Source of the DNA: Dioscorea cayenensis subsp. rotundata
Taxonomy: Eukaryota; Streptophyta; Magnoliopsida; Dioscoreales; Dioscoreaceae
DNA length: 64,000 nucleotides
Reading direction: 5' to 3'
Assembly (NCBI RefSeq): GCF_009730915.1
Contig: NC_052489.1
Span: 28,203,916-28,267,915 of the forward strand
The notes beneath the pieces were generated by a model. It made no database searches, was not told where the DNA came from, and was given only the letters and a program-made list of their open reading frames with translations. Each line of letters opens with the position of its first letter. Position 1 is the first letter of the stretch. Below are positions 38,420 to 53,194 of this stretch, one piece after another. The position numbers and the translations under genes are program-made.

Positions 38420-41400
38420 TCAAGAAGCAAGGTCCTGAGGAAGAAAAAAGGCAGAGTCTTTTATTTACTCATCCTGAGATTAAAATGTATAAGAATGCTT
38501 CATCTAAAATATCGGCATGTATACATATAACCTTTTGGAGTCGGTCATGAGCTCTCAGAGCTTCAAGAATACTGTCAACCCACCTGCCAACATTAATGTT
38601 CTAGTATGTTAAAGAGATTGCCAAATAAGGATTCTATAATCATCAAAGCATAGATCAATATTGGGATCAGAAAATTTTTATTAAAACTGAGAAGTCATTG
38701 GTACCAAAATTTGTAGATAGTTTGAGCAATACTAATCAAGAAGGGAGTCTTGACATTTAAACGGCTGAATGGAGGCAAGTCAATCATCTAATAAACAAAA
38801 TGAGCTATATTGTGAATTTGTGTTGTGTAATTGTCTTATCTATTTACTCTCTAATTCCTATCGACATGGCTCTTTAAAAGAAAACTTAGAAAAACTAAAA
38901 GATTAAAAGCGCAAAGTTGTTAGAAAAATGTGCCAGTGCCATCAAATATACAGTTATCAGTTCAAGTCCATATAGTCCACTTGAACAAAATCAAAGCTAG
39001 AACGAAAACATACCGGAATCCAATCCCAACACACGAACACAAAAATAAATAAACTTCAGGCAAAGCACAGTATAATCAACAATATGAAAAGTGAAAAAAT
39101 TAAGACTGAGTAATGTACCCTTCAAGACCAGGGTTTGCTGGATAGTATACATTCTTCAGACCAAATTTCTTTGCAGCTACAGCAGTTGTCTCACCAATGC
39201 AAGCAACAGAATTATCCCAATTGCCTAGATTTGATATAAGGTTATTCCAAGCACTGATCAAGGAAAAAAGTTTATCAGAAACATTGCATAAAATTTTACA
39301 ATCAGCAGCCTATCAAGCATACAAAGAGCTCACAGGGTAAGATGACAACAAGACTAGTAACACTGAACTACTAATGAACCAACAGCAAACTAGTAATTTT
39401 TGACGGATAATGACAACCAGACAGATAAATGAACAGAAATAGATATCTTTAAGAACATACAACATATAACATTATATTTACCAATCATTGCATGGCAACA
39501 AGAGGCTTTTATTATTTACCGTATTGCAGAAGGAGAAGCTACAGCAACAACTGGAGTAGAAAGGGCTTGCTTAAGAACCATCGCATCTACCTCTTGAATG
39601 GCTACCTAAACAGGTAAAACAAAATAGATATAGGCGCCATGACACAAGAGGAATCTCTGTCACTTCATCATTTCAAGCTAAAATGAGTTACCTAGGATCA
39701 AGACCTACATACATTACTTCTATGTCCATACTGATCATAAAAGTTAAAATGTCCTGATGAAAGGTAAGGCCATCATGCAAACTATTCTTGTGAGAGCACT
39801 CCATATAAAGTTACAAAACATGGCCTAACAACAAAATGTGCATATTCACAAATTTGTTCAGTCAATAGCTCTAGATCATTCATCAGCAAGGCATGGGGTT
39901 CATCTTGAATATATCAATACAGCACTCAGGAGGACTCGTATATGAATATCAAACACTACGAGTATGAATAGCATGTTTAAAGAAAAAGGCATGGCAATTG
40001 AGATTATACCAAAGAATTACTCTTATAAACAATGATTAAAGATTTACAGTATTATATGTATTCAGCCTTGTGACATGGAATCCCCGATCAGACAAACCTT
40101 TCTCTGCAAAAAGAATCAAATGCAAGGACTCTTAGTAAACAGAATTTGAACAAACTTAGATAAAATGAACCAACAAGCAGCCTAAAACTTGGCTAGTAAA
40201 ACAAATCTCGATTGATGCAAATCTTCCTTAACTGAAATTGTATAAGTCAACATGCAGCCTAGCAGTTGGTTTCTAAAGAACATTTCATGGATACAGTAAA
40301 AAATATTTGCTCCTCTAGAAAGCATGGAAATGTTTTTCTTTGTAGGAAATATTAAAGCCAATCATTAGTTCGACATGGACATGGTTGTTTGAAATAAACA
40401 CAGTAGCCTAAGTCCCATAGTCAACAAAAGAAGATTTATTTAAACTGGCACTGTCAACATGAATAAATGGTGAAAAATGATTCACTATGCCAGTAGCAAA
40501 TGGCTCAGCTTAAGATTCTGGTGATGGAACTGATGCTTTGGGATAAAAAAAAAATTGTCTTCAAATCAATATGATAACACCAGCCATATAGATCTACTCA
40601 TTATAGTTCCCTATTTACTCAGATGAAAGGTTGAAAAAATATAGAAACAAATATCTGAAGATAAAGAAAAATTAACTAGAAAAAGAAGACAGCATCCAAG
40701 GTATTGAATGCAAAAGAATAAATCAAAAGGGTGTAGAAAAAGGAAAATAACTATATATGCCAATAACAAACAAATACTCACCTATATCACTTCCTGCCTT
40801 GACAGAGGCAGGATATAAAACGGTACAGCTTTTGCTTCCAACTTTTGGAAGTTCTGATGCTAATACCTTCCCTGTTGCTGAATGGGGACAGATATTCAGT
40901 ACTAAGAGCAGAGTCAGCAGATGATACATTCTTTACGCCAAGTAAATGGAGTGATTGAACTACCATTGTTCTCCCTCAAAATCTCACCAATAACAAAAAG
41001 AATGGCTATCTTCACTAATTTAATTGCATATCACTTTAACACCCTTGGTATAGCAGGTTTGCTGAATAGACGGAACATATTGCATACCGATGGTGTACTC
41101 TTTATAACTCTTTATACCTAGAAACATACAATACGCATACTTAGTCTAACCCAATACACCAAAGATAATGTATAGCACCTGAATCAATAAGTGTTTTTTG
41201 AAACCAAAATCTAACAAAGGAAAAGGTCAAAATTAATCTGTGGAGAATTGCATTGAAATGTTTGTGCCCCTAATTAGGCCACATCTTATTTCTCGATGAA
41301 AGTGTGAATGTGTAGTATCATATTAAAGCCAGTTACTATATTGAGAGTGGTGAGACAATACATTTGGTTAAAGAACCATATCTGCTAGCCCTCACGGATA

Positions 41401-44400
41401 CATAACTAACATTTCAATAATAAACGGGAAATTTTCTATTTAGACCTTTAAAAATATTAAAATTTTGAAAGAATAAGAACAAATACGCAAGGGAACACTC
41501 GTGCGTAAGGAAAATGACAAATGCTAGATAAAAGTAATAATCACATCTTTATTGTGGGTTAAAAATGCTAATAACCATTACTCTGAATTTTTGTTTTAGC
41601 ACTTCATTCTGAGCATTTTATAGAGAATAAAGTACTACAGTCTACTGTAAAAGGGATGACAACAACAAAAATTGATCCAAGTACCACACTGTAAAGAAGC
41701 AGCTTTCTAATTACTACAGATATACCTATCGTTACACTCATCACATAAATGATGCTTGTCCAAAAACAGTAAGTTGGAATGATGTCAAACATGCTTTCAG
41801 CATATTGCATACCTTTGGATGGAGTAAACCTTATCTCGAGATATTGATTAAGTGACTGCGATATATCATGAAATGTACTTGCTGTACCAGTTCCAACAAC
41901 TCCTAGTTGTACTTTCGGAGTTCCTGCAGCCCTGAGTTGTCACTTCCAATTATCTTCTTCATTTTACATAACATGCGTTGTGTGCATTTAAACTTCTTAT
42001 GCAAGCTGGAAAAAATTTGACATGGAGTAATAGAATAATATAATTGCTTATAATAGTGTTCAAATGTGTCAGAGGCCAATATAAAACAAAACTAGCTTGG
42101 AAGAAGATAAAATGTGGAATGCTTTTCTAAGAAGGATTAGTGACTATATCATGGAATGTTCAAAATAAATATTCCTAAATCTAATAACATTAACAGATTA
42201 TACCAAACGATGGCACATGGTATTTTTACTGTAATATATTTACAGGAACCATTAGAAATTATTTAGTGAGTAAAAATTTAGAATCTGATCACTAAGGTGT
42301 AATTTATCATATAATGTCCAACAAGAACAAAATGCAAGCATTTTTCTTTTCAATTCTATAACACAAATGTTTTCAGGTTGACTGCTATTATGTCACAGGA
42401 AATTGTTTTTAAATATTTAGAGCCTGTTTGCAGAGGCTATGTTCCATGAAAGTTTTATTCTGTTGGAATTGTTCATAAAAAAAGCAGTATATACACAAGC
42501 ATTTGGAAAAATTTAAATTATATATCTAGTATAATTTTAAAAAAAAAAAAAAGACTTCTTTCAAGATTGGCATTATTCCAGATCAATCAGAATAAAATTA
42601 ACTTCATTAATACCATAACACCCCAATATAATCATTATTTTGCATGACCAATTATGATAAACAAGAATGTTAATATCACTCAATAAATTGTGAAAAATAA
42701 ATTGAGAATGCGAGCTCTTACTTCCATGCTTCAAGGAAAACAATAGCAGCTTCTGGAGAAGTTATCACGATCCAATCAAATGTACTTTCTGATAATAAGA
42801 AAAGAGATTTATCATGAATTTCATTCAAATATTACCTTAAATATTGCATGATGGTCAGAAAAAAAAAATGAAGGAGAAGTGTGTTCTAACTAAATTCATA
42901 ATCTCAGTCAACAGCAATTCTTAGGTAGATATTCAAAATGGATCGCAAGACAGCTTCCTGCTTCAATGGTCTATTTAGCACCTAGATAACAAATAATCAT
43001 GAATAGAAGGCCAACATTCCTTCAAAAAACACAACACAAATTAAATAAAACTACAGCAAGGCCAGGTAACAGAAATAGTTAATGGGTGATATACTGAGGA
43101 AAAAATACCGTAGAATTCTGTCAAGAAACTAACAGATAAAGATATTATCAGAAATCCAAATACAAGTTGGCCGTGAAGGGTGTCTGGGCTGACAATCACA
43201 ACTGAATTCCAGGTACATAAGCCATTACAAACACAAACCTACCCCTATCCCAGAACCTCTAACATTAAAAGTCACATGCATCGACAACCTTATATATAAG
43301 GGAAAGATGAATGACCAAAGTCAGCCAAACAACCAGAATGAGAACTTCAAGAAATAGAAGTACAATAAGAGCATAATCCTGCCACTTACCACGTAACAAA
43401 GCAGAAAGCCTATCCGAATCAGGTCCTGGGGCATGCTTGATGAGAGGAACCTCCAAGCAGTTGACATTATGCTTTCCCTACACACAGAATAGGCTGATGA
43501 GTTATATACATAACTCATGCAGAAGATTGGAATAGCATGACGAAGGTATAACCCCCACATGTGATTGGTGCAATCAGGCTGCAGGCATAATAGGGGTTAC
43601 AGATTGAGAGAAAATAACATCTCATGCAACAGTAACTGCTTTTGCACTGCCCCCACTAAATTGTTTCCTATTTAACCTACTACTTTATTAACAAAGAAAA
43701 AGAGTTATAGAAACGAACAAATAATTAAGTTGTCTGAGTGAATATCATTCAGAAACAATAAACTGAATAACGAAGCTACAAAAAACGAGCACAATAAAGT
43801 CAGACACGGTTAACTGAATTGCTTGTTTATCTAGATTAAACAAAGTTACAGACAATAAAAAAAATCAAACGATCAAGGGACAGGGTATAGGATCACATAT
43901 TAACCATAAGAAAATACAATCATGAACTGAACAATAAAAAGATAAAAACTTAAATAAAATGCGTCAGAGAGTATCAGGTACAAAAATTATCAGGAAAAGA
44001 ATGCCCATTCACAAACCCTATTTCATCAAAATTCACCAAATTGGAAGCAGAAAAGATGCAGAGAAGTTACAGTAGCAACCAAAAAAGCCCGAAAAGGTAG
44101 CAGCACAATCGCAACTCCGGTTTTACTCAAACAAACAGATGAATACTTCGAGAAAAACAAGAATCCCGCAAAGAATCCAAGCAATTGAAACCACAATACC
44201 AGAAGAGAAAAACCCCATTTTACAGAACATTGATGCAAAACATACAATTTAAAAAATAAAATTAAAAAAAAAAAAAACCCTAAAAGTTCAGTAGGAGAGG
44301 GCGAGAAATAGAGAACCAGGGCATCGATGAGCTTGGCATTCTTGCCTTTCTCCCTAGTGACCACGACCTTGGGCTTTTGAGAAGTAGTACTAAAGCAAGC

Positions 44401-44529
44401 TTGAGGCTTCCAAAAAGAAACGAGGGATCTACTACTCGTATGTTTAGAAGAAGAAGAAGAAGAACAAGAGAGAACAAGAGAAGGTAGGGATTGGATGGAG
44501 ATGGAGAACATCGCCATCACCATCACCAT
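38420..44529 (-). CDS. UROS: Uroporphyrinogen-III synthase, plastidial
   Basis: Ten exons join in one frame: 44529-44317, 43477-43390, 42788-42722, 41931-41813, 40877-40782, 40103-40048, 39605-39520, 39253-39119, 38583-38532, 38434-38420. The product is 308 residues. Residues 1 to about 50 are serine-rich, as in a chloroplast transit peptide. The mature part starts [19 protein letters not shown] and continues through the HemD fold: [115 protein letters not shown] and [13 protein letters not shown]. The enzyme closes hydroxymethylbilane with inversion of ring D to uroporphyrinogen III, the common precursor of chlorophyll, heme and siroheme. The last exon codes only four residues (DLAS) and the stop; if intron 9 were retained the end would differ. 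Confidence 0.95.
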
Positions 44530-44613
44530 CTCTCAATTCCAATGCAAAAGCCCGAGATGGCCTGAGATGGTGACTGTGTGTGTTCAAATGAAATGAAGCC
44601 TTTTCTTTATTTA

Positions 44614-44655
<42 letters not shown>

Positions 44656-45156
44656 GATAATCACAGACCGGAAATCAAAATCTAACTCTTCACCCTCACG
44701 TATGAATGTGTGACCCAGATTATAAGCCGTACGTCGACAACCCGTTATCACCATTTTATTACTAAGGAGAATTTGTATTCAATACATCTTATATGGGAAA
44801 GAGGAGCGAGGTACTCATAGGGAAAGCAGTACTAGCATCTGAAATCTCGGTGGAGCAAATAGGAGCAGTACGCAAACGTACTGACTTCACGCTGATGAAA
44901 CCACCACGTACATGCCACTATTCGCAACTCCCGAAATGTAGCGCCAGTAATCGAGCTCACCACTCGGTGAGGAGCTTTTCTCGATGACGCTGTCATGCGA
45001 TAGAGCTCGAACATCGTTGGCTATTCAGTACATCTTGCTGTTGTTGATAAGAGTTCCTGTGGCCATGCTTCCTTGCGATCAGATTGTATAAATAGAAATG
45101 CATTAAATGAGGTGGAAATCAAATAATCCCAAATTCATGCGCCGAATACAAACACG

Positions 45157-45195
<39 letters not shown>

Positions 45196-45744
45196 AGGAA
45201 AAAAATTGCACAAGATAAAGTAAATGCTACAATTTGATGTTCTCTACAATGTTTTAATTACAGTGACTACATGTATGAGCTCATCAAAGAATCTGTCAAT
45301 CCATTATATCAAATATAATAACATCGTATTCACAAACAAAAGATCAATTAAAAAGAAAGGCTGGGTTTACATTTCCAAACACCACACACCACTAGATAAT
45401 AGCATCTTCCTCACAAACAATAGAAAAATTCAAGCCAAAATTTATAGCAATGTCTGCAATCTTACTGGAAAAAGAGGCCTGGGTTTACATTGCCAAACAC
45501 CACACCAATAGAATATAAATAGCATAATTCAATCAAGCAATCCAATTTTCTTTAGGGTGACTAGTCAAAATTTATAAAAATAAGACAAAATCTCAGACAG
45601 GAGACAGCAATCAGTCTACTAAAGGGTTTTTTGTTTTACATTTCCAGACATTGGATGGATGGATGGATTGGTGGCTTAATTACCTAGACCGTCTACAATT
45701 TTATCATCGCTCGCTACAACTAAGCCGGTTACGGTAATTCCATT
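44530..45744. other. UROS promoter and RBP45 3' flank
   Basis: Holds an (ATT)n microsatellite (about 44614-44652), an (AT)n run (about 45161-45190), and a GC-richer block of about 230 bp between near-identical 14-mers (attcaatacatctt at about 44777 and attcagtacatctt at about 45023). The short sequence gggtttacattKccaaacac occurs at about 45363 and 45482. No gene recognised. Confidence 0.5.
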
Positions 45745-48700
45745 TCAGCTCACTTGTTGTTGGTTTCCGTAGAAGGAATATCCCCCGTATGGAGCAGCAT
45801 ACATACTGGGATCCTGAGGTGGCATCGCATAACCATATCCATTATAAAGATGCCCTCCATAGTACATGCCATTCCACTGATTGCTATAATCAGCCCTAAA
45901 CTGTCCATAGAATATAAAGAAAAGTGTCAACTTTGTAAAAATAAACAAATGGAATTAGTCTCATTGCATCTTGTTTACTTACTTTCAGTACACAAAAGAA
46001 ATCTACATGGCCCGGGTTTTAAGTGAAACTACTAGTGCAGGTTAATTACAGGTGCCATGCGTATTGTGTTTCAAAATTTTCAATGTTTTGAACTTTAAAT
46101 ACCTGCTTGTTTGCGGGACTGCGACCCCATGAAAGGCGAACAGTCTGCTTTCCAAGAACCTTTCCATGTAGACCCTGCAATGCTTCCTCAGCATTGTTTC
46201 TGCCACATGAAACAGGGTAGATATTTTATTAAAATAAACTCAGTAGTAAAGGACAATCAAATGCAATCAGATGGATGTGTTGTGAGGTGTACTGCACAAT
46301 TACAGAGCATTAAATAGGGAATACCTGTGGACAAATTGCACAAAACCACATTGTTTCCCAACAGGGATTTTGACAGAGGAAATCTCGCCATATTGAGAAA
46401 AGGCCAGCTTAAGGTCATCTTCACTGACATCAGGGTCAAGACCCCCAACAAACACCTAAGCCAAGCATTAGGTCATTGCTTTAATTATATAACTGTATTG
46501 AAATACCAAAAGAACAAGAAACGCTGTGCTTACTGTAGTATTAGTTGTATCTCCCTCTGACTGGGAACCTTGCGTAGGTGCAGCATTAGAACTAAAACCA
46601 CCTAGAAAAAAAAAATAATAGAAAAAGGGACTCAAACAAGGTTAAATCCCCATCTTTCCCCAAAAAATGTTCTTATAATACTTCAATCACCAGAATCCAA
46701 GTGCCAAAAACTAAAGGAAAATGAACAATTAGTATGATAACTACCACCAATATTCTCCAGGATAGGGAGTAAAACAAATTAACATTTTTGTTTCAGAAGA
46801 AACCACATAAACAAAGCCCTTTAATAACCAGGCACTGCATTATCAGTCTAACATTACATTTAGTTGTAAAAAGAAAATGACAACATTCATCAAAAGTGTG
46901 GTCCATAATAAATGTATCAAAAAGTCAATAATAAATGTGTCAAAAAGAATTTGTTTACTTAAGAACATATGGATGGTTCAGATTAAGGCACTTCAAAGCT
47001 ATTCAGATAATGGCTCTGGCGAGGACAATTTTACATTAAATTTTCATGGAAAAACATTACAAATATTAGCCAATCAAGAAAAGTTAATTCAAACTCCAAC
47101 TTAATCACATTCCACGTTTAGATCAAACATTTAGTATAGGCTTCCATTCTAACAAGTAAATACAATGTAAAATTGTGCATCAAGCACAAGGAAATTATTA
47201 GTGGCATTAACTCCTTCCCTATAAATATACTACACCACTCAATGATAATTAGGAATAAGAAAAATATGGGTCGGATATCAATATAACATTCAACCACTTA
47301 ATAAAGAGTCAATGAAGCAAGTCCTCCTGCAACATCAAATAAACCATCCTCTTAATTAATATACATATCATATGGATTAATTCTCAGACACCTTCTAACA
47401 ATTTATACTAGAAACATTCTATAGTCAGTTGAAATGGAACTTCGTTTGCTAGAGTAGATTGGTCAAGAAAATAAACTCATTCTGATCTATTAGAACCAAG
47501 TTCATTGAAATATGTTGAGATACCCAAACCACCAGGTGCCTTATACATTAGATTGTGCATTATTTCATGATGGTTTAAAACCTAAAAGGAATATATATTG
47601 CCAAAAAGAACATGAAAAAGGAAAATTTTGGGGTGCATATATTTTTCATATGAATGTTAGCAGTTAGCATAGGCATATGCATATGCAAGCACATTTAGAT
47701 TTATGCACCTTGAATCTATTTGGTGAGAACAACCCTGTCAAGACATATACAAAATTTCTAGGAATTACATTGTAAAAATTAGACAACTAAGAACAATTTG
47801 TCCATACTCCAACCTAACCCAATAACTCACATATATCAAACATCAAACACAGGCTTCTCAGCCTGCTTCCCAAGAATTGTCCAATTTGTACCAAGACATA
47901 CAATTCATTCCAAGGCAAAGAACCTGATCATTACTATTCCTGAAATAGTAAGTTGAACCATTGTTTTGCTGGAGTTGATTGGTTCAGCAAATGAACCTGA
48001 CTTATCCCAAATTTCTCATTCAATGACTAAACAAACTAGCATAGTCAATGGACCACCAGTTGATGCTATACAGACTAAGGTAGTGTTTGGATGGGGGTAA
48101 TGATTCCCCTCTTATGGGAACCATTACCCATTCCCATGTTTGGCCCATTTTTTAGGATAGTAATCATTACCCATTGGGAGGGTACCATTAACCCCCTACG
48201 GATAATGATTCATTCCCCCCAAATTAGGGGAAATGAAAATTGATTGAGGGTAATGGGTATAAAATACCCATTTTACCCCTACACTATATATTAATATATT
48301 AAATAAATATAAATATATTAATATTAAAGTAATTAATATTTAAATATAATAATCATATAATTATGTTAAATAAATATATTTAATATAAATGTATTAATAT
48401 TTAAATAATTAATTTTTAATTATAATAATCATATAAAAATTATATTAAATAAATATTTATATTTAATATAAATATATTAATATTTAAATATTTAATATTT
48501 AATTATAATAATCATATTAATAATTTTATTAAATAAATATTTATTTCAAATATAAGTCATAAATAATTAATAAGTAATTTAAATAATTAATTATAACAAA
48601 TAAAATTTATTTAAAATATTTTATAAACAACAAAATTAATTTATTTATATTAAGGGCATAAAAATAATTTTACATCATATTTTTTAACCTCTCCAACCAA

Positions 48701-51700
48701 ACACTTTTTCATTATCATCCCATACCCATTCATTTCCCCCCTCTTTCGTTACTTCATTCCCTCTCATTTCTTTACGGTAATCCAAACGCACACTAAATAT
48801 TTTATTATTACATGAAGATGATTTAAAGAGCATAAGAGGAACATTGCTACAGTACAGTACTGAAACTACGAATCTGAAGCACATCTTGTTGAACATGGAT
48901 GTTAAAAATTATAGTCAATTAGGTGACGGCAGAATATGCATAAATGCTATAATCACATACAAAACAACTCGTATTAGAAAGGTCCAAGTTGAAAATGTCA
49001 AAACTAGCATGAGCACTAAAGTAAAGGTTAAATAAAAAATAAATAAAGATATAGTGCCAAATAGGAACTTTTAGACCTGAAAAAAGATAGGTTAACTTTA
49101 TAAGTTCACAAGATATTACATGTAGTTTACTTGACCATCAAAATAGAAAATAGAAGGAAAAAAACCATGGCTAGTAATATTATTTGAACAGATGCTTCTT
49201 TAGTTAACAATCAGTAGCAACACAAATAAATGTTTTTGGATAAATGTTCCTACATTCCTAAACAATCATTTGGAGACATGATAGAAGCTTATTTAGGTTA
49301 GGAAACTAGCTAAATTTGAAGGACATATCACAATATGGAGCATAAAAAATAGAACACAATAGAACAAAACAACCATGCAATAGTAATTTAGACCTTGCGT
49401 GCAAACATGAAAATTAAGCCCACTTTCTTGAGGGAGTGGACAAGTAGGTAGTATAGAGTAGCACAAAGAAGAAAAAAACCATCCAAAAGAAATTAAGATC
49501 TTGAAGTGGTGGAATATGTCTGGTTGAAATGCTCCAAGCACGCTTACATGAAGAGAGATTCAATCACCACACAACCTAAGCTAAGCTAAGACAAGCAAGC
49601 GACCCTACAGAAACCTTGTTAGGCTTTTCTTCAACTGTTCTGAAGTGCTGGTTCGGTTTGTAATGGGACTATATGGCTCGAACTGGCATCAAATAAAGAT
49701 AACTTACATGGTCATGGGCTCAGGACTAGTCTCTCTGATAACTTTTGAGGTCTTGGACAGTTGGACTAGACCTAACTTGCATAGAAGTTCTGATAGTATC
49801 AACTAGGACATAGACTAATTTGTGCGTCATAAATATTCCAAATATATAATAGTAGATAACAGGCTTCAGCAAGATTTATACATATGTATATAAAAACCAA
49901 CAACATCCTTGCTCATAAGACTTTAAAAGAATCAAGTATCTACAGACTAGGATGCCAACTAGGTAGATGTTGGAAAATCTCCTTATGCATGTTGCTTGTG
50001 AAAATTTGGAATACTTAAACTATTGTCTTCATGATGCAAACAACGACAACTCCCACGAGGATCTAGGATTAAGACCTTGAAGTCTATTGTTATGCACAAA
50101 TTATCATACTTTGATTCAGTAAGAAAATAACCAATAGCTAGCAATGAATCAAACAGGCTGCAGTAGCTATTCTGTTCAAAATTGTTAGCATTAGCTAAGA
50201 AATATCAAAATAAACTGAAAGAATAAAGCGTCAGGAACTCTAAAAGGGATATGCCTAAGTCAGGTGAAAGAATTACATACCAGAGGATTTCCTAGGTGTT
50301 GCAGCACCAATTCGCATGGGCCTACTTGAGCAGTATACACCATTCATTTCAGTCATAGCACGTGTTTTTTCTTCATCATCACCAAATCTCACAAACCCAT
50401 AACCTTTTGAACGACCGGTATTTGCATCAATAACAACTTTGGCACCTTTCACTGAGGAATATCTACTGCCAAACGTTTCTTGCAACATGGTATCAGTAAC
50501 ATCAGAAGCTAGATCACCCACAAATATAGAATGATCAGAAGCGGCATCTGAACGCCTATCACCCATGCTAAATGTAGCCCAATTTAAACGGAAAGGCTGA
50601 TCTGTGCTAGGCATAGCAGCGCCATTCAAAGTATGAAGAACTTTTTCAGCCATTGCATGTGATACAAACTCCACAAATCCATATCCCTCTGACTGTCCAG
50701 TCTGCTTATTTCGAATAACTTTAATATTGACAACCTGCAATAATATTGTGACATTATCAAGATGATGACCAAAGATGAATAGAGAAAATGTAGGTTCAAT
50801 AGGTTTATCACCATGCATCATCCTAGGCCATAACCTAACTAGGAAGCAAAAAAGAAAAAGAAGCTTTGGATAAGGATTCAAAAGAAATGATGACATTTCG
50901 ATCATCAATCAGCTTAATCAAAATCACTATGAACTTGTGAAAGGACACAGAATCATGGCCAAGGACACATAGTAAGAGAAAGTTAACTTCAGGTGAGTGA
51001 AAGGGCACAGAATCATCTGTAAGCTCCAGATAATATACTCATAGACAGCCCTTCTAGCATGGACAGGGAACACTGGAAGAATGATAATATGACAACTGTC
51101 AGCACAATCGTATTTCTGTCGTAGAAAGAATTCACAGTCTTCAAACAATAAAATTGAATGAAAAGAATCACAAGGGAACGTAATAACTTTAATTTAGCGA
51201 CTTCTCTAGAGAAAGACCAAGCTGACCAGTAATCAATAATGATTACTGACATTGTATTTCACAACTAAGGCATAAAATCTTTGTATAAGTAAAGGATACC
51301 ATCACCAACTGATATTCACTAGAAACAGCATCATATCATTTTCTCAAGAAGTGCGAACATGGGATCATGTGCATCTACATACTCATGCATATAGTACAGA
51401 TGAAAACTCAGATGTGGCTAACTACACATATATGTAAAACTAGAAGATGATTGAGGCAAATAAAAGAAATTAAGTATTTCCATTGCATCAAATGATACAT
51501 AGATTTACTTGCATAAACATATCTATGAATGATTAGATATATTGCATAGCTGGAGGCAAAACTTGAAAGGCGTAGATTGAATGTTAAGAATCCAGATGAG
51601 GAAAAGGTGATTTTACCGCATTATATGGCATTTACATTTCTTACCATATGGAATTTTGAAATGCAAATATGCAATCACGGGTTAAAATGTAAGCTCTATG

Positions 51701-53194
51701 TTTTCCAAACATAATTCAAAAAAAAAAATGTCGGTGAGTTTGAGAAAACATGTAGACACACAATAGTTAGAAAGTTTGCGATGATAGAAGTTTGCAAGTT
51801 AATGCAACTGTAGGAGATCAAAAACATAGTCAATGACAGTCAACAGAAACTTAGACTAAAAGAATTCCATAGAGTAAAACACTCCACTGGGACAAGAAAA
51901 CAAGACACACATCCAAGAAGTCTTACCCTCTTTAGTCATGTCCTTTGAATATGCAGAAAAAACACTCTAGAATTCCAGAATTATGGCATTAATTACTCAA
52001 TACAAATCAAGAACACCATCTCGTTTGAATTCTATAAATGAGATAAAGGGCATCCAAGACAAACAATAGAACATGAAACATGAATTATGACAAAAAAAAT
52101 ATTAACAGAATGATAGGTATGAGTCTGCCATTGAGAAAGCTAAAAATAAGTCAATCCAACTCCAAAAGCAAGAAATGAGAAATACAGCTTCAAGAAAGCC
52201 TATAAAGAATGAGTTACAAACTACACAAATGTAGAATGAGAGAAGAAAAAAAGATAAGCGGCACTGCTTGAAATTAGAATCACTTCATATAGGTGTTAAC
52301 AGTGTTATCTTCACTTGTTTATTATCTCTTAAAAAAAAGTTTGGAAGGCAACCATTACATTAACAAGATAAAACCAAAAGAATAATTTGTTGCACTAAGA
52401 GAGGATGCAATCATTGTAATGATTAGGATGAATCAGTGAGATATTCTTATCAAAAATCAAGAATGCAAGACTACTTGCGAAAACTTTTGAGAACGATCAG
52501 ATCTTTCTCTAGATTCTACAGTCTATCAAAATTCAAACCTCTCGGACTTCATAGTTTACCATTTCTATTCCGTAGATCTCCAGACCAGAAAATTTGTTGC
52601 TAAATTTCACTGCCAATCAAATAACTAAATCTAACCATCACTGAAAGAAAGCTCATAAAGATTGTATCTTTACTCTTCTACTCAAAACAGCATCAACAAA
52701 GTACGTAAAGAACAGAAAAATATATAAATCCTTCAGATCTAGACATCTCAAAATCAGGAAGAAGACGAGAGAAACTTCCTTCTTCCGTTCTTGAACTTCT
52801 GACTAATTTCCCCCCGAATCAGATCTAGGATCACAATTTTCAAGAAAAACAACTCACAAAAGTTCTCAAGAACCCTAAAACCAAGAAAAACCATCAAAAA
52901 GATATCGAAAGCATCCATCACCTGTCCGATGTAGCCGAAACAGTTCATGAGGTAAGCCTCATCCATCCAGTAATGCAAATCCCCCACCCAGATCGTCTTG
53001 TTCTCCTCCGTCCCACCCACCACAGCTTCCGCCGCTTGCGGCGGCGGTGGGTGGAAGGGCATGAAGTGCGGCCCCCCATAAGGCGGCGGCGGCGGCGCCA
53101 TCATCAACGCCGTCGCCGGATACCTCATCGCTGCCACCCACTGCGGCCTAGGTCCCATCGCCGCCTGCTGCTCTGCCGCCGCCGCCGCCTGCAT
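45745..53194 (-). CDS. RBP45: RBP45-type RNA-binding protein with three RRMs
   Basis: Six exons in one frame: 53194-52922, 50734-50281, 46601-46534, 46455-46325, 46199-46103, 45900-45745, giving 392 residues. The N-terminus is rich in alanine, glutamine and proline, as in the RBP45/RBP47 family. RRM1 (about 67-142) has TIWVGDL and EGYGFVEF and is split by intron 1. RRM2 (about 159-237) has SIFVGDL and KGYGFVRF. RRM3 (about 266-335) has VFVGGL and CGFVQF. The end is tyrosine-, glycine- and methionine-rich. Family members bind U-rich or poly(A) RNA, shuttle to the nucleus and enter stress granules. The start at MQAAAAAEQQ fits the family; the ORF extends upstream only as noncoding leader. Introns 1 (2.2 kb) and 2 (3.7 kb) are long; intron 2 contains a MITE-like element. 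Confidence 0.94.
48081..48795. mobile_element. 715-bp MITE-like element in RBP45 intron 2
   Basis: The ends are inverted: left tagtgtttggatgggggtaa, right (reverse complement) tagtgtgcgtttggattacc. The outer 100-150 bp at each end are G/C-rich with repeated attaccc / gggtaat motifs, while the middle (48280-48660) is almost pure A/T. If the ends are read as gtgttt...aacgcac, the flanking dinucleotide is TA on both sides. There is no ORF. It is a non-autonomous DNA transposon; the superfamily is uncertain. Confidence 0.65.
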
